DNA from: Harmothoe impar
Lineage: Eukaryota > Annelida > Polychaeta > Phyllodocida > Polynoidae
Reading direction: 5' to 3'
Length of the DNA stretch: 64,000 bases
Assembly (NCBI GenBank): GCA_947462335.1
Contig: OX381704.1
Span: 119,904,065 to 119,968,064 of the forward strand
The translations under genes and the position numbers were made by a program. Shown piece by piece: positions 1-12,196 of the stretch. Under the pieces are notes generated by a model that did not search any database, was not told where the DNA came from, and worked only from the letters and a program-made list of their open reading frames with translations. Every line of letters begins with the position of its first letter. Position 1 is the stretch's first letter.

Positions 1-1283
1 CATTATTTGTAAAATCAGAAGCTGTGGCCTCTGGTAAAGTGCTTGTACTCACAGACAAGTGACGATTTCTACAATATGAGAAGTCGCAGAGTTTAAACGC
101 AGGATCCTCACCATATGCGGCAGTGTTAGGTTATCGCCCACAGCTACCCCCATCATGATTTAAACCGTTCTGTTGTCATGTTCTAAACAAGTCATTGCCC
201 CGTTGTCAGGGAGTCAGTGGCCGTGTCATTGCCTTGCCGTGTCGTCACGTCATAAGGCGGCGTCCCCCCCTGCCCGCGTCTTAGTTCGGCAACAGGCCTG
301 GAGGTGGCGTCGTGATCAGATTACCTGCAGCTTCTTTACAGGGGGCGATAATAAGGCGACTTGTTGTGGGACCAGATTTGTCTAACGGTGTAAGCTGATG
401 CTGATACCCGGCGGTGACGTTCCGTCATGTGTCGCTGGTAGTGGGCGATAATACAGGAACGCCGTGTGTGGCATGGCGGGGGCGGGAGCCTCGTTATGAT
501 ATCACACAGACGCAGGTAAGGCGATCCGCGCCGCCATCTTGTTAGGATGTATAGCTTACACGGAGATGACAGCCGCCTTGTGTTCCACCAATCAGGAGGC
601 TTGATTTATTAACGTCCGTGCCGTCAGGGGTCAGTGACGTGCAAACATTGACACATCACCGCGCCCCCTACAGGGACAAGCCCGCTCTCTGCCTCCATTA
701 TCGCCCACGTCACTTTGTCACGTGTCGTCTGCCTCTCACCGTTTTTCCCGCCATTTTTTACAGACCCTATTGGTGGTCACCCGGTTGTCACAGTACCTCC
801 TTTCACAATATCTCGTTTATCGTAATAATTACACAGGAGGTGGATTGGATTGTAGAACATATGGCAACGTGGTAAAGGGGCAAAACAACGTTTTTATCTA
901 ATGGTGATATCCGAAACTTGCAATTGACTCAGATGTCGGCGCGAGACACGTTTGTAATTAAAGGGACATGTCATACCTTTTTAAATATTGGTGGCTAACC
1001 CCACCCCGCCAGAAAATGAGTAATCCTGTGTTGCTGCGAAAGCTCTGGAATCTGCCATTACTCGGCCCTATTTTAATTTCTACTGAATTCTATTAAAAAC
1101 AAAAAAAGAAACACCAAAAAAGACAACAACACCCTGTGAAATTACCGTAAATGGCCCCGGGGGTTCCACTCCTGGACTATGTGCACACACAAACGGAAGG
1201 GAAAGGGGCCCTCCCCTGTACAGGCAGGTCCATTTCTGAACTTAAAGGGTACTTCTTTTGGTCATTTTGGACCAAATGGGTAC
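1..1283. other. Non-coding flank, no gene seen
   Basis: About 1.3 kb with short open frames only and no recognisable protein. The first 900 bases are richer in CpG and contain several CACGT-type and CGTCAC words. The last 300 bases are A-rich. I see no promoter or RNA gene that I can support. Confidence 0.5.
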
Positions 1284-1399
1284 CCAGGGCCGTAGCCAGG
1301 GGGGGTGCTGGGGGTGCTGAAGCACCCCCCCCCCCCACAGGAGCAAAATGATGAGGTTTCCACCCTTGAAGATTTTTCATTTTTTAGGGCCAATCTTTT

Positions 1400-2130
1400 T
1401 AGGACTTGGGCGGGTGGAACTTCCAAGTCGCTGGTAGAGTCAGCTGGTGAAATCATGGTGGATTAAATTCTGGGGTGGGACTAGTGGCAGAAATTAGATG
1501 GATGGAACTCTAAGAGGCGGGACTTGGATGGGTGGAACTCCAAATGGTGGTATTGGGGTGGGTGGAACTCAAAGGGGTGGAACTTTAACCCTTTAAGGCC
1601 TACCAAAAAAAATATTTGCTGGTGAAGGGGCCGGGACATTTTCATAGGAACCCTCCCATGGCCGAGCCTTTGCTGTTTCCCATAGAGTTATGATGACTAT
1701 AGTCGATGCTCGGCCTGCCATGGCATCGACTATAGTCGATGCTCGGCCATCCATGGCATCGACTATAGTTGATGCTCGGCCCTAAAGGGTAAAGTGGGGG
1801 GACATAGGTGGGTGGCATGCCAAGGGTCGGGACTCGACTGGGTGGAATTCCAAATATAGCGACTTGGGTGGGTGGAACTGCAAATGGCAGTATTTCGGTG
1901 GGTGGAACTCCAAGGGGTGGGACTTTTATGGGTGGAACTCCAAGGGGCAGGACTTTGTTGAGTGGAACTTTAAGTGGTGGGACATAGGTGGTCGGAATGC
2001 CAAGGGGAGAGACTTGGTGGGTGGAATTCCAAATATAGTGTAACTTGGGTGGGTGGAACTCGAAGGGGCAGGACAGGTTGGGTGGAACTCTGAATGGATG
2101 ACAGAACTTTTGGAGTGGAACTCCAACCCA
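1400..2130. repeat. GGGTGGAACTCCAA minisatellite
   Basis: Degenerate tandem copies of a unit of about 26-34 bp built on GGGTGGAACTCCAAGGGG followed by GGACTT. It lies inside the CAGGGCC-ended transposon. Open frames on the minus strand here are Pro/His-rich products of the repeat and are not genes. Confidence 0.75.
1690..1783. repeat. Three tandem copies of the ATCGACTATAGTCGAT palindrome
   Basis: A unit of about 34 bp, containing the 16 bp palindrome ATCGACTATAGTCGAT followed by GCTCGGCC, is repeated three times. The third copy has one change (TAGTTGAT). It interrupts the surrounding GGGTGGAACTCC minisatellite. Confidence 0.75.
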
Positions 2131-2159
2131 GTGGGCAAAATTCAGTTGGCATTTGGATG

Positions 2160-2430
2160 ATGGGCACAATAAAATACCATTGATGGGCTATCAGAGGCAA
2201 TTAAGAGGGTCACATAAGCACAGGTACATCCTTCTACAGTGTACCAGTATTTTAAAAGTGCGCACTCCAAAAGTCTTAAATTGAGCATAAAATGGATAAT
2301 TAACTGATATCTAAGCTGAATTCTGGGGAACAAAGTAGGTGGGACATGAAGTATGGCCATATTAAACATTCTGGTTAATTCTTAGCAAAATTCATTTTTG
2401 AGACCTACTCATCTGACTATGTCACTTTAA
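2160..2430. repeat. Dispersed repeat family R, copy 1
   Basis: About 270 bp that matches 32840-33115 along its length (shared words include AGAGGCAATTAAGAG, GAGCATAAAA and GCTGAATTCTGGGG) and more weakly 16735-17045. No coding capacity or terminal repeat is visible, so it may be the interior of a transposon family. Confidence 0.6.
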
Positions 2431-2688
2431 AAAAGTGTGTCTAATATAGTGTGTCATAATATTTACATCTATTTTGTCTTTGGGATTATCTCTTCAAAAT
2501 GCCCCAGATTGCACCATTTCATAGGCATTTTTCAAAAATTTCCAGGGGGGGGGGGCATGCCCCCAGACCTCCCCAGCTTATCGCAGCGCTGCGCTTGCGA
2601 AACGGTGCGCGCTTTTGCCTGCCCCAAAACTGTTCCACCCTACCCAAAATGAGCACCCCCCAACAGCCAAGCCTGGCTATGGGCCTGG

Positions 2689-5095
2689 TACCCTTAAGAG
2701 CATATATTTGGGGTTTTCTATAATATTCACCAAATGATAATAAATGCTTCCTATTTCGTCAAGCCCGTCTTTTGGCAGCGAAAGAGGTGCTCTTTCTGAT
2801 ATTAATATCGCTTTGAAAATAACATTTTCCCCTGGATTTCCCCCATAAAATCAAATTATATTTGGCTGTTTTAGGCAATAGCATGGAAAAGAGTTCTTTT
2901 CCCCCAAACAAATCCTTTAAAGGGGTACCCTTTTTTCCAGAATTTCAGAATGATGTACGCACATAGTTACAGATATTTGTCCCTAATTTCTCAGTTAGGG
3001 ATGCAGTTAATACGCGAGTTATGCTTACACACAAGACCTTATGGTATTCATTAGATAAAATACAAGGGTACTCCACACGTTAATAGCCTCATTGTAACAA
3101 CTAAACATGAATCTTGTGATCATGCAGCCATATTGTTAAAGATGGAGCTTCTTCTCAGCTAGAACCAATATAATGCAGCTCCTTGAGAAGCAGAGTGCCC
3201 ACCCTATACCCCCTTATAGATCATGTATGTGTGTGGGTGCTGCAGGCTACAATCTGTTCTCCTGATGACATGAGGATTATATACACATACACCCCCCACG
3301 TTGTGGTACCCCCCCCCCCCCCACACACACACATACACACATACACAGGGTTATACAAGGTGGTAAAACAACGTTAACCTGTGAGAAATGTAGTCTAAGA
3401 TCAAGCATTACCCTCACGTATAACACAATAGGATTTGTTGACTTTCAGTTGCAACGTTATCTGCATGCTGTTTTAAAAGTTGTAATGATGTTATATATAT
3501 ATATATAGGCAACTTTAATAACTCTTTTCCAAAGGTGTCTTGACATCAAGGTGATGCAATCTAACATTGCGGGAACGTCTTACCTATGTGAGTGTCCATG
3601 GTAACTTGACACGCACAGACCCCCCACCAGCTGACAGCCCAATTTGGTGTGAGATATGACAGGTGTGTATGGAGGCTGAGTTATGACGGCTGTATGTGGT
3701 GTAAGTATCAGTTTAGTCTCCTACCTCCAACACATGCAGCTAAATAGATAAATCTACCTACCGGCTGTGTCGTGACAAGATCTTATCTAAGATTTACTTT
3801 AGACGTGGGATTTTTCTGTATTCAGTATACATGTTGTGACTGCGAATGATAACTCACTTAAGTCCAACTTACATTTGAATTAGGAGTGTTCTGAATTCAA
3901 ACACTGAAATTATGTTTAGTTATTACACCTATTCTCCAAAAGACGTTTAAGACTTTGGTATAGATCTGTCATCCATTCTGGGAGATTTCTGTATACGTAA
4001 AAGTTATTATGTACTTTATCATCATAGACTTGATATTCTTTTTACCACATCAGCTTTAAGTCTAGATCAATTTCTACCTTTAGGTTACTGCATGTAAAAT
4101 TGTTTTATTAAGGAAAGTAACTGAAAGCTAACATTTATCTAGAAAAGCACCCAAAGGTTTTGATCAGAAGTTTTCTGAATTCAAACACTGAAATTGTATT
4201 TTTTATTACTGTTACTCTTCGCAATACATTTAAAGCTTTCATCTGGATTTGTAATTCATTATGCGAGGTTTCTGTATAGGTTATCATGTAATTTCACAAG
4301 ACTTCTCTCTACACTGAGGTAAATTCATATTTATATTGTTAAAATTCAGGAAAATGACTGAAAATGGCTGCACTTTCCCTGTAAAAGCCCCCAATGCACC
4401 ACCCCACCTGAAGCCTGAGTGAGAGCCTACACACCTTTGTGCCCCACACTTTTCTATTTCCAGTCTGCGTTTAATGGCTGCGTTATCTCGTTAACATACG
4501 GTTTAACTACTTGGCTGCCCCTGATCCCGCTGCCGGCCGCGGCCACTAAAACACCCCCTGAGAGGATTACTATAAGTCTCTGTAAGATGGCCGCCTGAGG
4601 CAGCAGGGATGTTTAGTTTGGGATTTGTCTCTAATCGCGTCTGGGACTTGAGCCCCGAGCCTCCTTCTGAATTAAGGCTCGGTGAGAGTAATGCTTTAAT
4701 TCCTGCTGCCCCCAAGATACACCGAGATACCACGGGGTACTGCGAGATACCGCGAGATGACACGAGATAACACGTGATAATATAAGAAACCACACAATAT
4801 ACTGTTAGTCATTAGTCAGGGATCTGGAGAATCTCCTTCTCTATATCTGATCTTGTTATTTATATGTCTCTATCGTTCATGGGAGAGGGCTTTAGAGAGT
4901 GAGATTAAGATGTTAAAGTTGTAAATCTATTGTAGTTACCCTGTGTAGAGTGTCTGTAGATGCATTAAACATCTTAGGTCATCTGAAGCTGTCTTTAGAT
5001 GTCCTAAGTCTTTTTGTGTCGGATTGGATCCCATTGAGATGCCTGGAATCACATTGAGGCACTTCTTAAAATATGTTTTGAGTCTCCATGATGAG
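2689..5095. other. Non-coding stretch with simple repeats
   Basis: No gene seen. It holds a poly-C run followed by CA-rich dinucleotides (3308-3350) and a TA run (3492-3507). A pair of similar sentences at about 3890-3930 and 4175-4215 (GAATTCAAACACTGAAATT) suggests a diverged internal duplication of about 285 bp. Confidence 0.5.
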
Positions 5096-5099
5096 CGTG

Positions 5100-5518
5100 A
5101 GAAGCCTTGAATCTGCTTGATTTGCCTTGTATTGGCTTGATTTGCCTTGTATTGGCTAGATTTGCCTTGTATTGGCTTGATTTGCCTTGTATTGGCTTGA
5201 TTGGCCTTGTGTTGGCTTGATTTGCCTTGCCTTGGCTTGATTTGCCTTGTATTGGCTTGATTTGCCTTGAATCTGCTCGATTTGCCTGCATTGGCTTGAT
5301 TTACCTTAAATGAGCTTGGTATGAGTGGACTTGTATCAGCTTGAGTAGCTTTACATCAGATCGAGTGACCTTGAATCAGTTTGGTTGGCCTTGAATCATC
5401 TCAAGTGGCCTTGTATCAGTTTCGGTGGCCTTGCATCATCTTGAGTAGTCTTGAATCAGCTTGATTTGATTCAAATCACCTTAAAACATCTTTGCCCTGA
5501 ATCAGCTTGATTTGCCTG
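5100..5518. repeat. TTGATTTGCCTTGTATTGGC minisatellite, left part
   Basis: Tandem copies of a 20 bp unit, regular from 5110 to 5290 and increasingly degenerate to 5518. The same array resumes at 6370-6440, so the MITE at 5519-6369 has split it. The minus-strand open frame across it (IKPIQGKSS repeats) is a by-product of the repeat. Confidence 0.8.
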
Positions 5519-6369
5519 CACTGTAAGAAGTAAGTACTGTACACCTACAGCAAAAGTTGCTGGCAACTTTTGTTCCAGTAGATTTTGCTGTAGGTGTACA
5601 GCAACTGACTTGCTGTAAATTTACAGCAACTTCTACTGTAAATTTACAGCAACTTCTACTGTAAATTTACAGCAACTTCTACTGTACATCTACAGCAAAA
5701 GTTGCTGGCAACTTTTGTTCCAGTAGATTTTGCTGTACATGTACAGCAACTGGGTGCTGTAAAGTTACCGCAAATTCTTTTGTAGGTTTCATATTGTTGT
5801 TCTCATCAATTTATATCAATTAATACGCATGCATGGAGAGTACTTTCCTGCATAATAGTTCAATCTCAGCTAGGATAATACACACTACACAATGTAATGG
5901 TTTACTCCTGCTTCAATACAGCTGAACCGTATGTGATACCAGCTTTTCCCCAGGCCGGGCAGTTAAGCATTTAACTTTTCCCACCAATGTGGTGTCTATT
6001 CTATACTTTTGCTGTTTTTTTTTATTATTCAACACAATTATGCAAATATCAATACACTTTATGATAACTGCATTCAGTCTCTCTCATCCATTCTTATTCT
6101 ATGATGTCTTGAGAGTTTGTGAGGTTTTATTTGACTCGGGAAAGGGTTGGGTGGAATAATTAATGCAGAAATGGTCTACTGCTGCCACCTAGAAGCGAAA
6201 ATCTACAGCACAATGTACTGTAAATGTACAGCAACAGTGCCGGAGACCCAATTTACAGTACATAATGCTGTAATTATACAGCAAATAGTGCTGTAATACC
6301 AACTACAGCAATAAGTGCTGTAAATGTACAGCACATTGTGCTGTTTAAATACAGTAACTTCTTACAGTG
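5519..6369. mobile_element. MITE with CACTGTAAGAAGT ends, inserted in a minisatellite
   Basis: The left end CACTGTAAGAAGTAA mirrors the right end ACTTCTTACAGTG. The element is 851 bp and carries many internal inverted TACAGCA / TGCTGTA words, including repeats of TTTACAGCAACTTCTACTGT. It interrupts the 20 bp minisatellite, whose copies continue on both sides. The flanking duplication may be TG. No transposase is present. Confidence 0.7.
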
Positions 6370-7004
6370 TGGTATCAGCTTGAGTGGCATTGAGTCGCTT
6401 TTATTTGCCTTATGATGCCTGAAATCACATTTGAAAATGCCTTGAGTCATATTTAGTCTTATTGAGGGGAGATTGAACAGGAGAGGAATTACTGCTACTG
6501 GACACGCAGAATTTGGACGCTTAAACAGTACGAAATATTTTTAAACACATGTTTGTAGCATGCCATCTATACTACAATGGTTAAACCTAATGTAGCCCTG
6601 GTAACTCTAAAACACTGCCGGCACTACAGAGACAGGAGGCTATTAGGGTTATTTGTATTCAGACATTCACTTCCACGGTATCCACGGTGACCAAAAGCCC
6701 ACCATGTAAGCCCCTGTGGGAGACAGTAAGATATCGTGGTATGAAATCTCGGACAAGATCCTACAAGATTGTAGCTGGGGTTTTTATTCTGGAGAGGCAG
6801 AGACCGGGGATCAGATCTAGTGTAAAGGAAAAAATCCCTGCCGCTAATACGCATTTCAAAATGGCAGATGACAGGGACGGCGCTAATCACAGGCTTAGTG
6901 TCACCGTGGTGCATTGTGGGAGCAGGTGGCGCTGCAGTCAGGGACAAGATGGCTGCCGACACAAGGGCGTAAAGATAAGATGGCCGCCGACACTCACAAG
7001 GACG
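6370..7004. other. Non-coding, no gene seen
   Basis: The first 70 bases are the tail of the split minisatellite. The rest has overlapping open frames of about 100-130 codons on both strands, but neither shows a recognisable protein. CAAGATGGCCGCC motifs begin at about 6945. Confidence 0.4.
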
Positions 7005-7140
7005 TAAAGACAAGATGGCCGCCGACACTCACAAGGACGTAAAGACACTCACACGGACGTAAAGACACTCACACGGACGTAAAGACACTCACACGGACGT
7101 AAAGACAAGATGGCCGCCGACACTCACACGGACAGCGAGT
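7005..7140. repeat. CACTCACACGGACGTAAAGA minisatellite
   Basis: Five to six tandem copies of a unit of about 20 bp, alternating with CAAGATGGCCGCCGA units. No coding potential. Confidence 0.75.
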
Positions 7141-7659
7141 AGAGGTCATACATCCACCGGGGGCGCTAGGGGGCAAGTGGGTAGGGGCTTTAGGGACTAT
7201 AGGGACACTCAAAACTTTATCACTAGTGCGGTTTATTTGATTAACTCATCATAATTTGCAAATTAAAAACAAGTTTTACTGGCCAGATCACTGTAAGCTC
7301 TGATACAAAAAAAGTAATAGTTGTCTATCTACTTGTTTTTTTCATGAAAAATCGTAATAACAACTTTTTTCATTTCCCCCCTCCTCGCAATGGTCTGGAC
7401 ATTGTTGGTGCGCATTCCCCATTTACTGAGGTAAAACATCTTTGGACGCTCCTCCAGGAAGGGTGGACATTTCTCGAGCTTTCCAAGAGTACACCAGCCT
7501 GCTGTCTTTTTCTCTCTCAAGAAATGATGAATTGATTGCCTTGCGGTGGAGGGATGGGATCAGTAATACCTGAACTAAATGTGTACGGAGCACAGTCAGG
7601 TCTGATGGGGGATGACACAATCTTTATCTACATAGTATGAAAGGGGCTGAGGGTTAAAC

Positions 7660-8010
7660 GTGGACGGGGGCCGTGTTTGGGGGAGGGGTTATAAGTGGGG
7701 GGGGGGGGGGGGGGGCTGTGGTGGGGGGGGGGGGGGGGGCTGTGGTGGACATGGACGTCTTAGTGGTAAGACTGGAGGCTGGCTGCGGGCACGACTTAAT
7801 CTGACAATTTACAGGATCAGGTCCTGGTGGCAAGGGGGGGGGGCTTAGTCCTCCTGCACTTCAGTCTGCCTGCAGGGGGGGGGGGGGGTGTTTAGACCAC
7901 GCCGCAGATGCTACAGCCTCCGGCGGGGAACGCAGCCCCTGCCGCCCGCCAAACCACCCCCGGCAAGGGGGTAAGGGGGGGGGGGAGGGGGGAAGTGGGG
8001 GGAAGGACGC
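7660..8010. repeat. Cluster of long G runs
   Basis: Runs of G from 9 to 19 bases occur at 7697-7715, 7723-7739, 7836-7844, 7876-7888 and 7976-8000. On the plus strand these satisfy simple G-quadruplex rules many times over. Gly-rich open frames here follow from the runs and are not genes. Confidence 0.7.
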
Positions 8011-8449
8011 ACGGAATTAAAGGACTGAAGTTTAACATGACTTCTGTGTTTGTTATGGCTAAAGCATTTTTTCCCGATTTGGGGAATTTTTTCTTGGACT
8101 CTAATTCTTTGGACCATGTTGCATGAAACACTCATCTATTTGGCCTATTCATTCGAGATAATGTGAAATGAGTATAGTATATTAAGTTCCTTGTTCATTG
8201 TCAATTGTTTCCTATACATGACTTGTATTAAAAGAATAGAAGATGCGGTGTGCAGTCAAGGATTTTGTTCATCTCAAATACTGTGGTAAATATCTGAAGG
8301 CAACACATCCTTATAAGATGATAAGATAGTACAAGATAGATTTATGAAATTAGAAGTGCATGTTTAAAATGATGTATTAAGATATGGAGTTACCCCCGCC
8401 TCCCATGTCTCTATAGTGCAGCTTATGGTCGTCCTGAGTTTACAAACGG

Positions 8450-8650
8450 CTTCAATGCACAAAATGAGTTTTTTTTGCCAAATTTTGATGAAAAACCTGA
8501 TAAAGTTGGCCAAAATTTGTCATTTTTGGTATCAAATTAAAGCTAATAATGTCAGCAATGCATTGGTACATAACTAACATTTTCTCCACTTTCAAAGATC
8601 AATTAATCCTAAATCAAATAAAATGTGAATTTTGGCCACAAAAAACGTAA
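8450..8650. repeat. Diverged copy of the MITE family at 19280
   Basis: The stretch around 8505-8640 (GGTATCAAATTAAAGCTAAT, then GCAATGCATT and GATCAATTAA) aligns with the reverse complement of 19440-19560 and with 31190-31300. It is a decayed member of the same family, and I cannot define its ends. Confidence 0.45.
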
Positions 8651-8664
8651 ATTATAGATACATT

Positions 8665-9530
8665 ACCTCCCCTGTCTGCCTGCCTGCCCCTGTCTACCTC
8701 CCCTTCCTGCCTGTCCCTGTCTGCCTGCCCCTGTCTGCCTGCCTGGCCCTGCCTGCCTACCTCCCCTGTCTGCCTCCTTTCCTTCCATGCCTGCCTCCCC
8801 ATCTGAATGGTTCCCATGTCTGCCTCCCCCATCTGCCCGCCTGCCCCTGTCTGCCTGCCTTCCGTGCCTGCCTGCCTCCCCTGACTGCCTATCTGCCTAC
8901 CTCCCCTGTCTGCCTGCCTCCCCTGTCTGCCTGCCTCCCCTGTCTGCCTGCCCCTGTCTGCCTGCCCCTGTCTGCCTGCCTCCCCTGTCTGCCTGCCTCC
9001 CCTGTCTGCCTGCCTCCCCTGTCTACCTGCCTGCCCCTGTCTGCCTGCCTCCCCTGTCTGCCTGCCTCCCCTGTCTACCTGCCTCCCCTGTCTGCCTGCC
9101 TCCCCTGTCTGCCTACCTCCCCTGCCTGCCTGCCTCCCCTGTCTGCCTGCCTCCCCTGTCTGTCTGCCTGCCCCTGTCTGCCTGCCCCTGTCTGCCTGCC
9201 CCTGTCTGCCTGCCTCTCCTATCTGCCTACCTCCCCTGTCTGTCTGCCTCCCCCTTTCTGCCTGCCTCCCCTGTCTGCCTGCCTCCCCTGTCTGCCCCCC
9301 CTGTCTGCCTGCCTCCCCTGTCTGCCTGCCTCCCCTGTCTGCCTACCTCCCCTGTCTGCCTGCCCCTGTCTGCCTGCCCCTGTCTGCCTGCCTCCCCTGT
9401 CTGCCTGCCTCCCCTGTCTGCCTGCCTCCCCTACCTACCTCCACTGTCTGCCTGCCTCCCCTGTCTGCCTGCCTCCCCTTCCTGTCTGCCTGCCTGCCTC
9501 CCCCTGTCTGCCTACCTCCCCTGCCCGCTT
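8665..9530. repeat. CTGCCTGCCTCCCCTGT minisatellite
   Basis: About 860 bp of a 17 bp unit, with 13 bp variants (CTGCCTGCCCCTGT), strongly pyrimidine-biased on the plus strand. Two plus-strand frames of 285-318 codons span it, but both are Cys/Leu/Pro repeat translations without promoter or domain, so I treat them as non-coding. Confidence 0.85.
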
Positions 9531-10328
9531 ACCTATCAGGGTTTACACAATGGCAACATTAAAGCACCATGCTGTCCATACAGGGTAACTTGTGTGTTTC
9601 TATGTGTGTGGGGTAGTAACAATAAAGCCCTATGCTGCCTTTAAAGGGTTAAGGCTATACAGCTGTGGCTCCATTAGAACACTGTGCTGCCCTTACAGGA
9701 TTATGTGGATGTTTGTGTGTGTGTGGGAGGAGGAGGGGGGGTACACAGTGGTTACATTAAAGCACTATGCGGCCCTTATAGGGTTAAGGCTATAGGGGCG
9801 TATAGTATGTATGTGTGTGTGTGGGGGGGGGGGGTACACAGTGGCTTCATTTAAGCACCATGCTGCCCTTACATGGTTAACGATATAGGGGTGTATAGTG
9901 TGTATGGATGTGTGTGTGTGGGGGGGGGGATACACAGTGGCTACATTAAAGCACCATGCTGCCCTTACAGGGTTAACGATATAGGGGTGTATAGTGTGTA
10001 TGGATGTGTGTGTGGGGGGGGGGGGTACACAGTGGCTACATTAAAGCACCATGCTGCCCTTACATGGTTAACGATATAGGGGTGTATAGTGTGTATGGAT
10101 GTGTGTCTGTGGGGGGGGGGTACACAGTGGCTACATTAAAGCACCATGCGGCCCTTACAGGGTTAAGGCTACAGAGGTGTAAAGTGTGTATGTATGTGTG
10201 TGTGTGTGGGGGGGGGTACACAGTGGCTACATTAAAGCACCATGCGGCCCTTACATGGTTAAGGCTATAGAGGTGTATAGTATCTTAGTGTGTGTGTGTA
10301 TGTGTGTGGTGTGTATGTGTGTGTGTGT

Positions 10329-10359
<31 letters not shown>

Positions 10360-10369
10360 GTGTGGGTGG
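9531..10369. repeat. Satellite of about 95-120 bp units with GT and G runs
   Basis: At least seven tandem units, each running through GGTACACAGTGGCTACATTA, AAGCACCATGC and CCCTTACAGGGTTAA, then a GTGTGT/GGGGGG tract. Unit starts are near 9545, 9750, 9834, 9932, 10025, 10120 and 10214. The array ends in a long GT repeat (10290-10365) where the next element is inserted. Confidence 0.8.
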
Positions 10370-10689
10370 TATACTGAATCTGGCATCTGCTGGCGAGGCC
10401 CCTTACTGTGAGGTCATTATGGTTCATATTGACAATATTAATTAAAATGTAGACAACACCTAATCTAAGTGTCATTTATAGGCACCATTAATAAACTTTG
10501 CATCTTCCTGGTTACCCCATTTACCACCAGTTTTATGACTCACAGTGGAAACCCTTGAAGATAACACCAGTCCCACCCCACATGTTATTGCCCTGCTAAT
10601 TTTCCTAAGACATTGGGTATCCAGTCCCGCTGTGAGCTCATTAGGGCAGCCCTCTGTCGGCCTCGCCAGCAGATGCCAGATTCAGTATA
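10370..10689. mobile_element. 320 bp MITE with perfect 31 bp TIRs
   Basis: Left TIR 10370-10400 begins TATACTGAATCTGGCATC, and right TIR 10659-10689 is its exact reverse complement. No open frame. The satellite sentence GTACACAGTGGC resumes directly after it, so it landed in the array. Confidence 0.8.
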
Positions 10690-11166
10690 GAGTACACAGT
10701 GGCAGTTACAGGTGCTGCGTGATGGTGTGACTTAGGGCGGGCTGTGTGAGGGCCGGATTAACGTGTGGGATTAACACTTTTAATAGAGTCACCCCTCACC
10801 CCTGTATATGGCACCAGCAGCGGCAATTACCTAATATGTTAAAGGGGCATTCTCACCACTTGCACTTAACCACATCTCAAAAATGAAATAAATAAGAAAT
10901 AAAAGTGATTCGCTCTCCAAGCAGGAAACACAACTCTGTGTGGAGAGTGAGGAGAGAGTCACTGAACCATGACTGGGTGGAGCCTGTCTGGAAGCAAATT
11001 CACGCATGTGCGGCCATTATTTCCCCAAACCCTGCCCTTATCTCGAGAGTTTGTGTCCTACCAAAATGGCAGCCTCCACATAGATCTCCATTAGGGGATC
11101 GTGTTAGAGCCTTATAGTTTATAGCACTATAGTGTAGCCTTATATACATGTATATAGAACTGCGAC
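10690..11166. other. Non-coding, no gene seen
   Basis: About 480 bp between two MITEs. A 70-codon plus-strand frame (10905-11117) shows no recognisable domain. Confidence 0.4.
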
Positions 11167-12078
11167 TTAAGGTTGATAGCTACTCATTGAATATGGACTA
11201 CTGCGCAGCTCTCTGCGCATATAGCTTTAAACTTGCAGAATGCTCTAATATTGGACACCTGGATATAAATACATGCACACCAAGCCATATCCAAAAATTG
11301 GACAATTCCGAGGAAAATTGAGCATTTTATTGCACTTTGAATTTTTTTTTAATATTTAGAGGCAGTGATATTTTCTATTTTTATCACAAATTAGAACATT
11401 GGAATTATTTACAAATGAATCATTATCTAGATTGTATAGATCTCATCACTGTGCTTCAAACAACTAAAATTATCAAATATATACATTTTTCACCCTGATC
11501 CCTGGACTTTTATCCATTATTTTGGCCTTTAAATGTGTGATTTAGACAGTTTTTGTCCTATTTTTTCACTTCAAAGGCCCAAAACCATGAAAATATGCCT
11601 GGGACCACCTATCAAAATTCGTTAGTAAAGTTAGCTATTGATCTGAACAATTTTTTGAAAAAATAAAAAAAAAAGTTCATGGATTTTTTTCAGTGATATT
11701 TAGATATTGCTGAAGAATTATGCATTAAATTTGAATAATCGTCATAAAACCATCACGTCTTTTCATACAAAAATACATTTTTGGACCATGATTTTATTTT
11801 TCCCATTAAAGGACATAACCTAGGATTATTCATGTGCAATACAAAATTAATGTGGGCATTGGTTCACTAGGAGAAAAGAATCATGAAAATTTCCATTTTT
11901 TTTGTATTTTTTGGCAAAAATTGACAATCCTTTTTTTTTCAAAAATCTGTAATAAAAAAAGTAGTTCGGGACCCCCCAATTTTTTTTACATTTTACATTT
12001 TAAATGATATAAGCTACCTTTGGGGGAAAAAACAGGACATTTCATGGATACAAAGTTAAGAGTAGCGATCAACCTTAA
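11167..12078. mobile_element. AT-rich MITE flanked by TTAA
   Basis: TTAA (11167-11170) precedes GGTTGATAGCTACTC, and the right end GAGTAGCGATCAACC is followed by TTAA (12075-12078). A TTAA target with short TIRs is typical of piggyBac and Kolobok elements. The interior (904 bp) is A/T-rich and has no transposase. Confidence 0.75.
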
Positions 12079-12080
12079 GC

Positions 12081-12196
12081 GTGTATTCCACTGACGTAAA
12101 TTGGCCGGGATCCAGTCGTCGGAAGAGTCTATAAGTTTAACATTATAGAGTTTCATCGGATGACGGAATTTCGGCCGACTGACATTAGTGGAACGT
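12081..12196. repeat. Short imperfect foldback sequence
   Basis: GTATTCCACTGACGT at the left and a matching inverted ACATTAGTGGAACG at the right, with inner GGCCG/CGGCC arms, make an imperfect hairpin of about 115 bp. It directly abuts the TTAA-flanked MITE. Confidence 0.4.

Larger units (their letters stand above)
1284..2688. mobile_element. Non-autonomous DNA transposon with CAGGGCC-type ends
   Basis: The left end reads CCAGGGCCGTAGCCAGG and the right end, reverse complemented, reads CCAGGCCCATAGCCAGG, so about 17 bp of imperfect terminal inverted repeat bound roughly 1.4 kb. Both ends continue into G-rich/C-rich runs (1301-1335, 2545-2570), a common style of invertebrate hAT-like MITE. 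The interior is a minisatellite and a dispersed repeat, with no transposase. A clean target duplication could not be established, so the superfamily is a guess. Confidence 0.5.

Noticed and set aside
8632..9644. Two plus-strand frames of 318 and 285 codons rich in Cys, Leu and Pro
   Set aside because: They are translations of a 17 bp minisatellite in different frames, with no domain or promoter.
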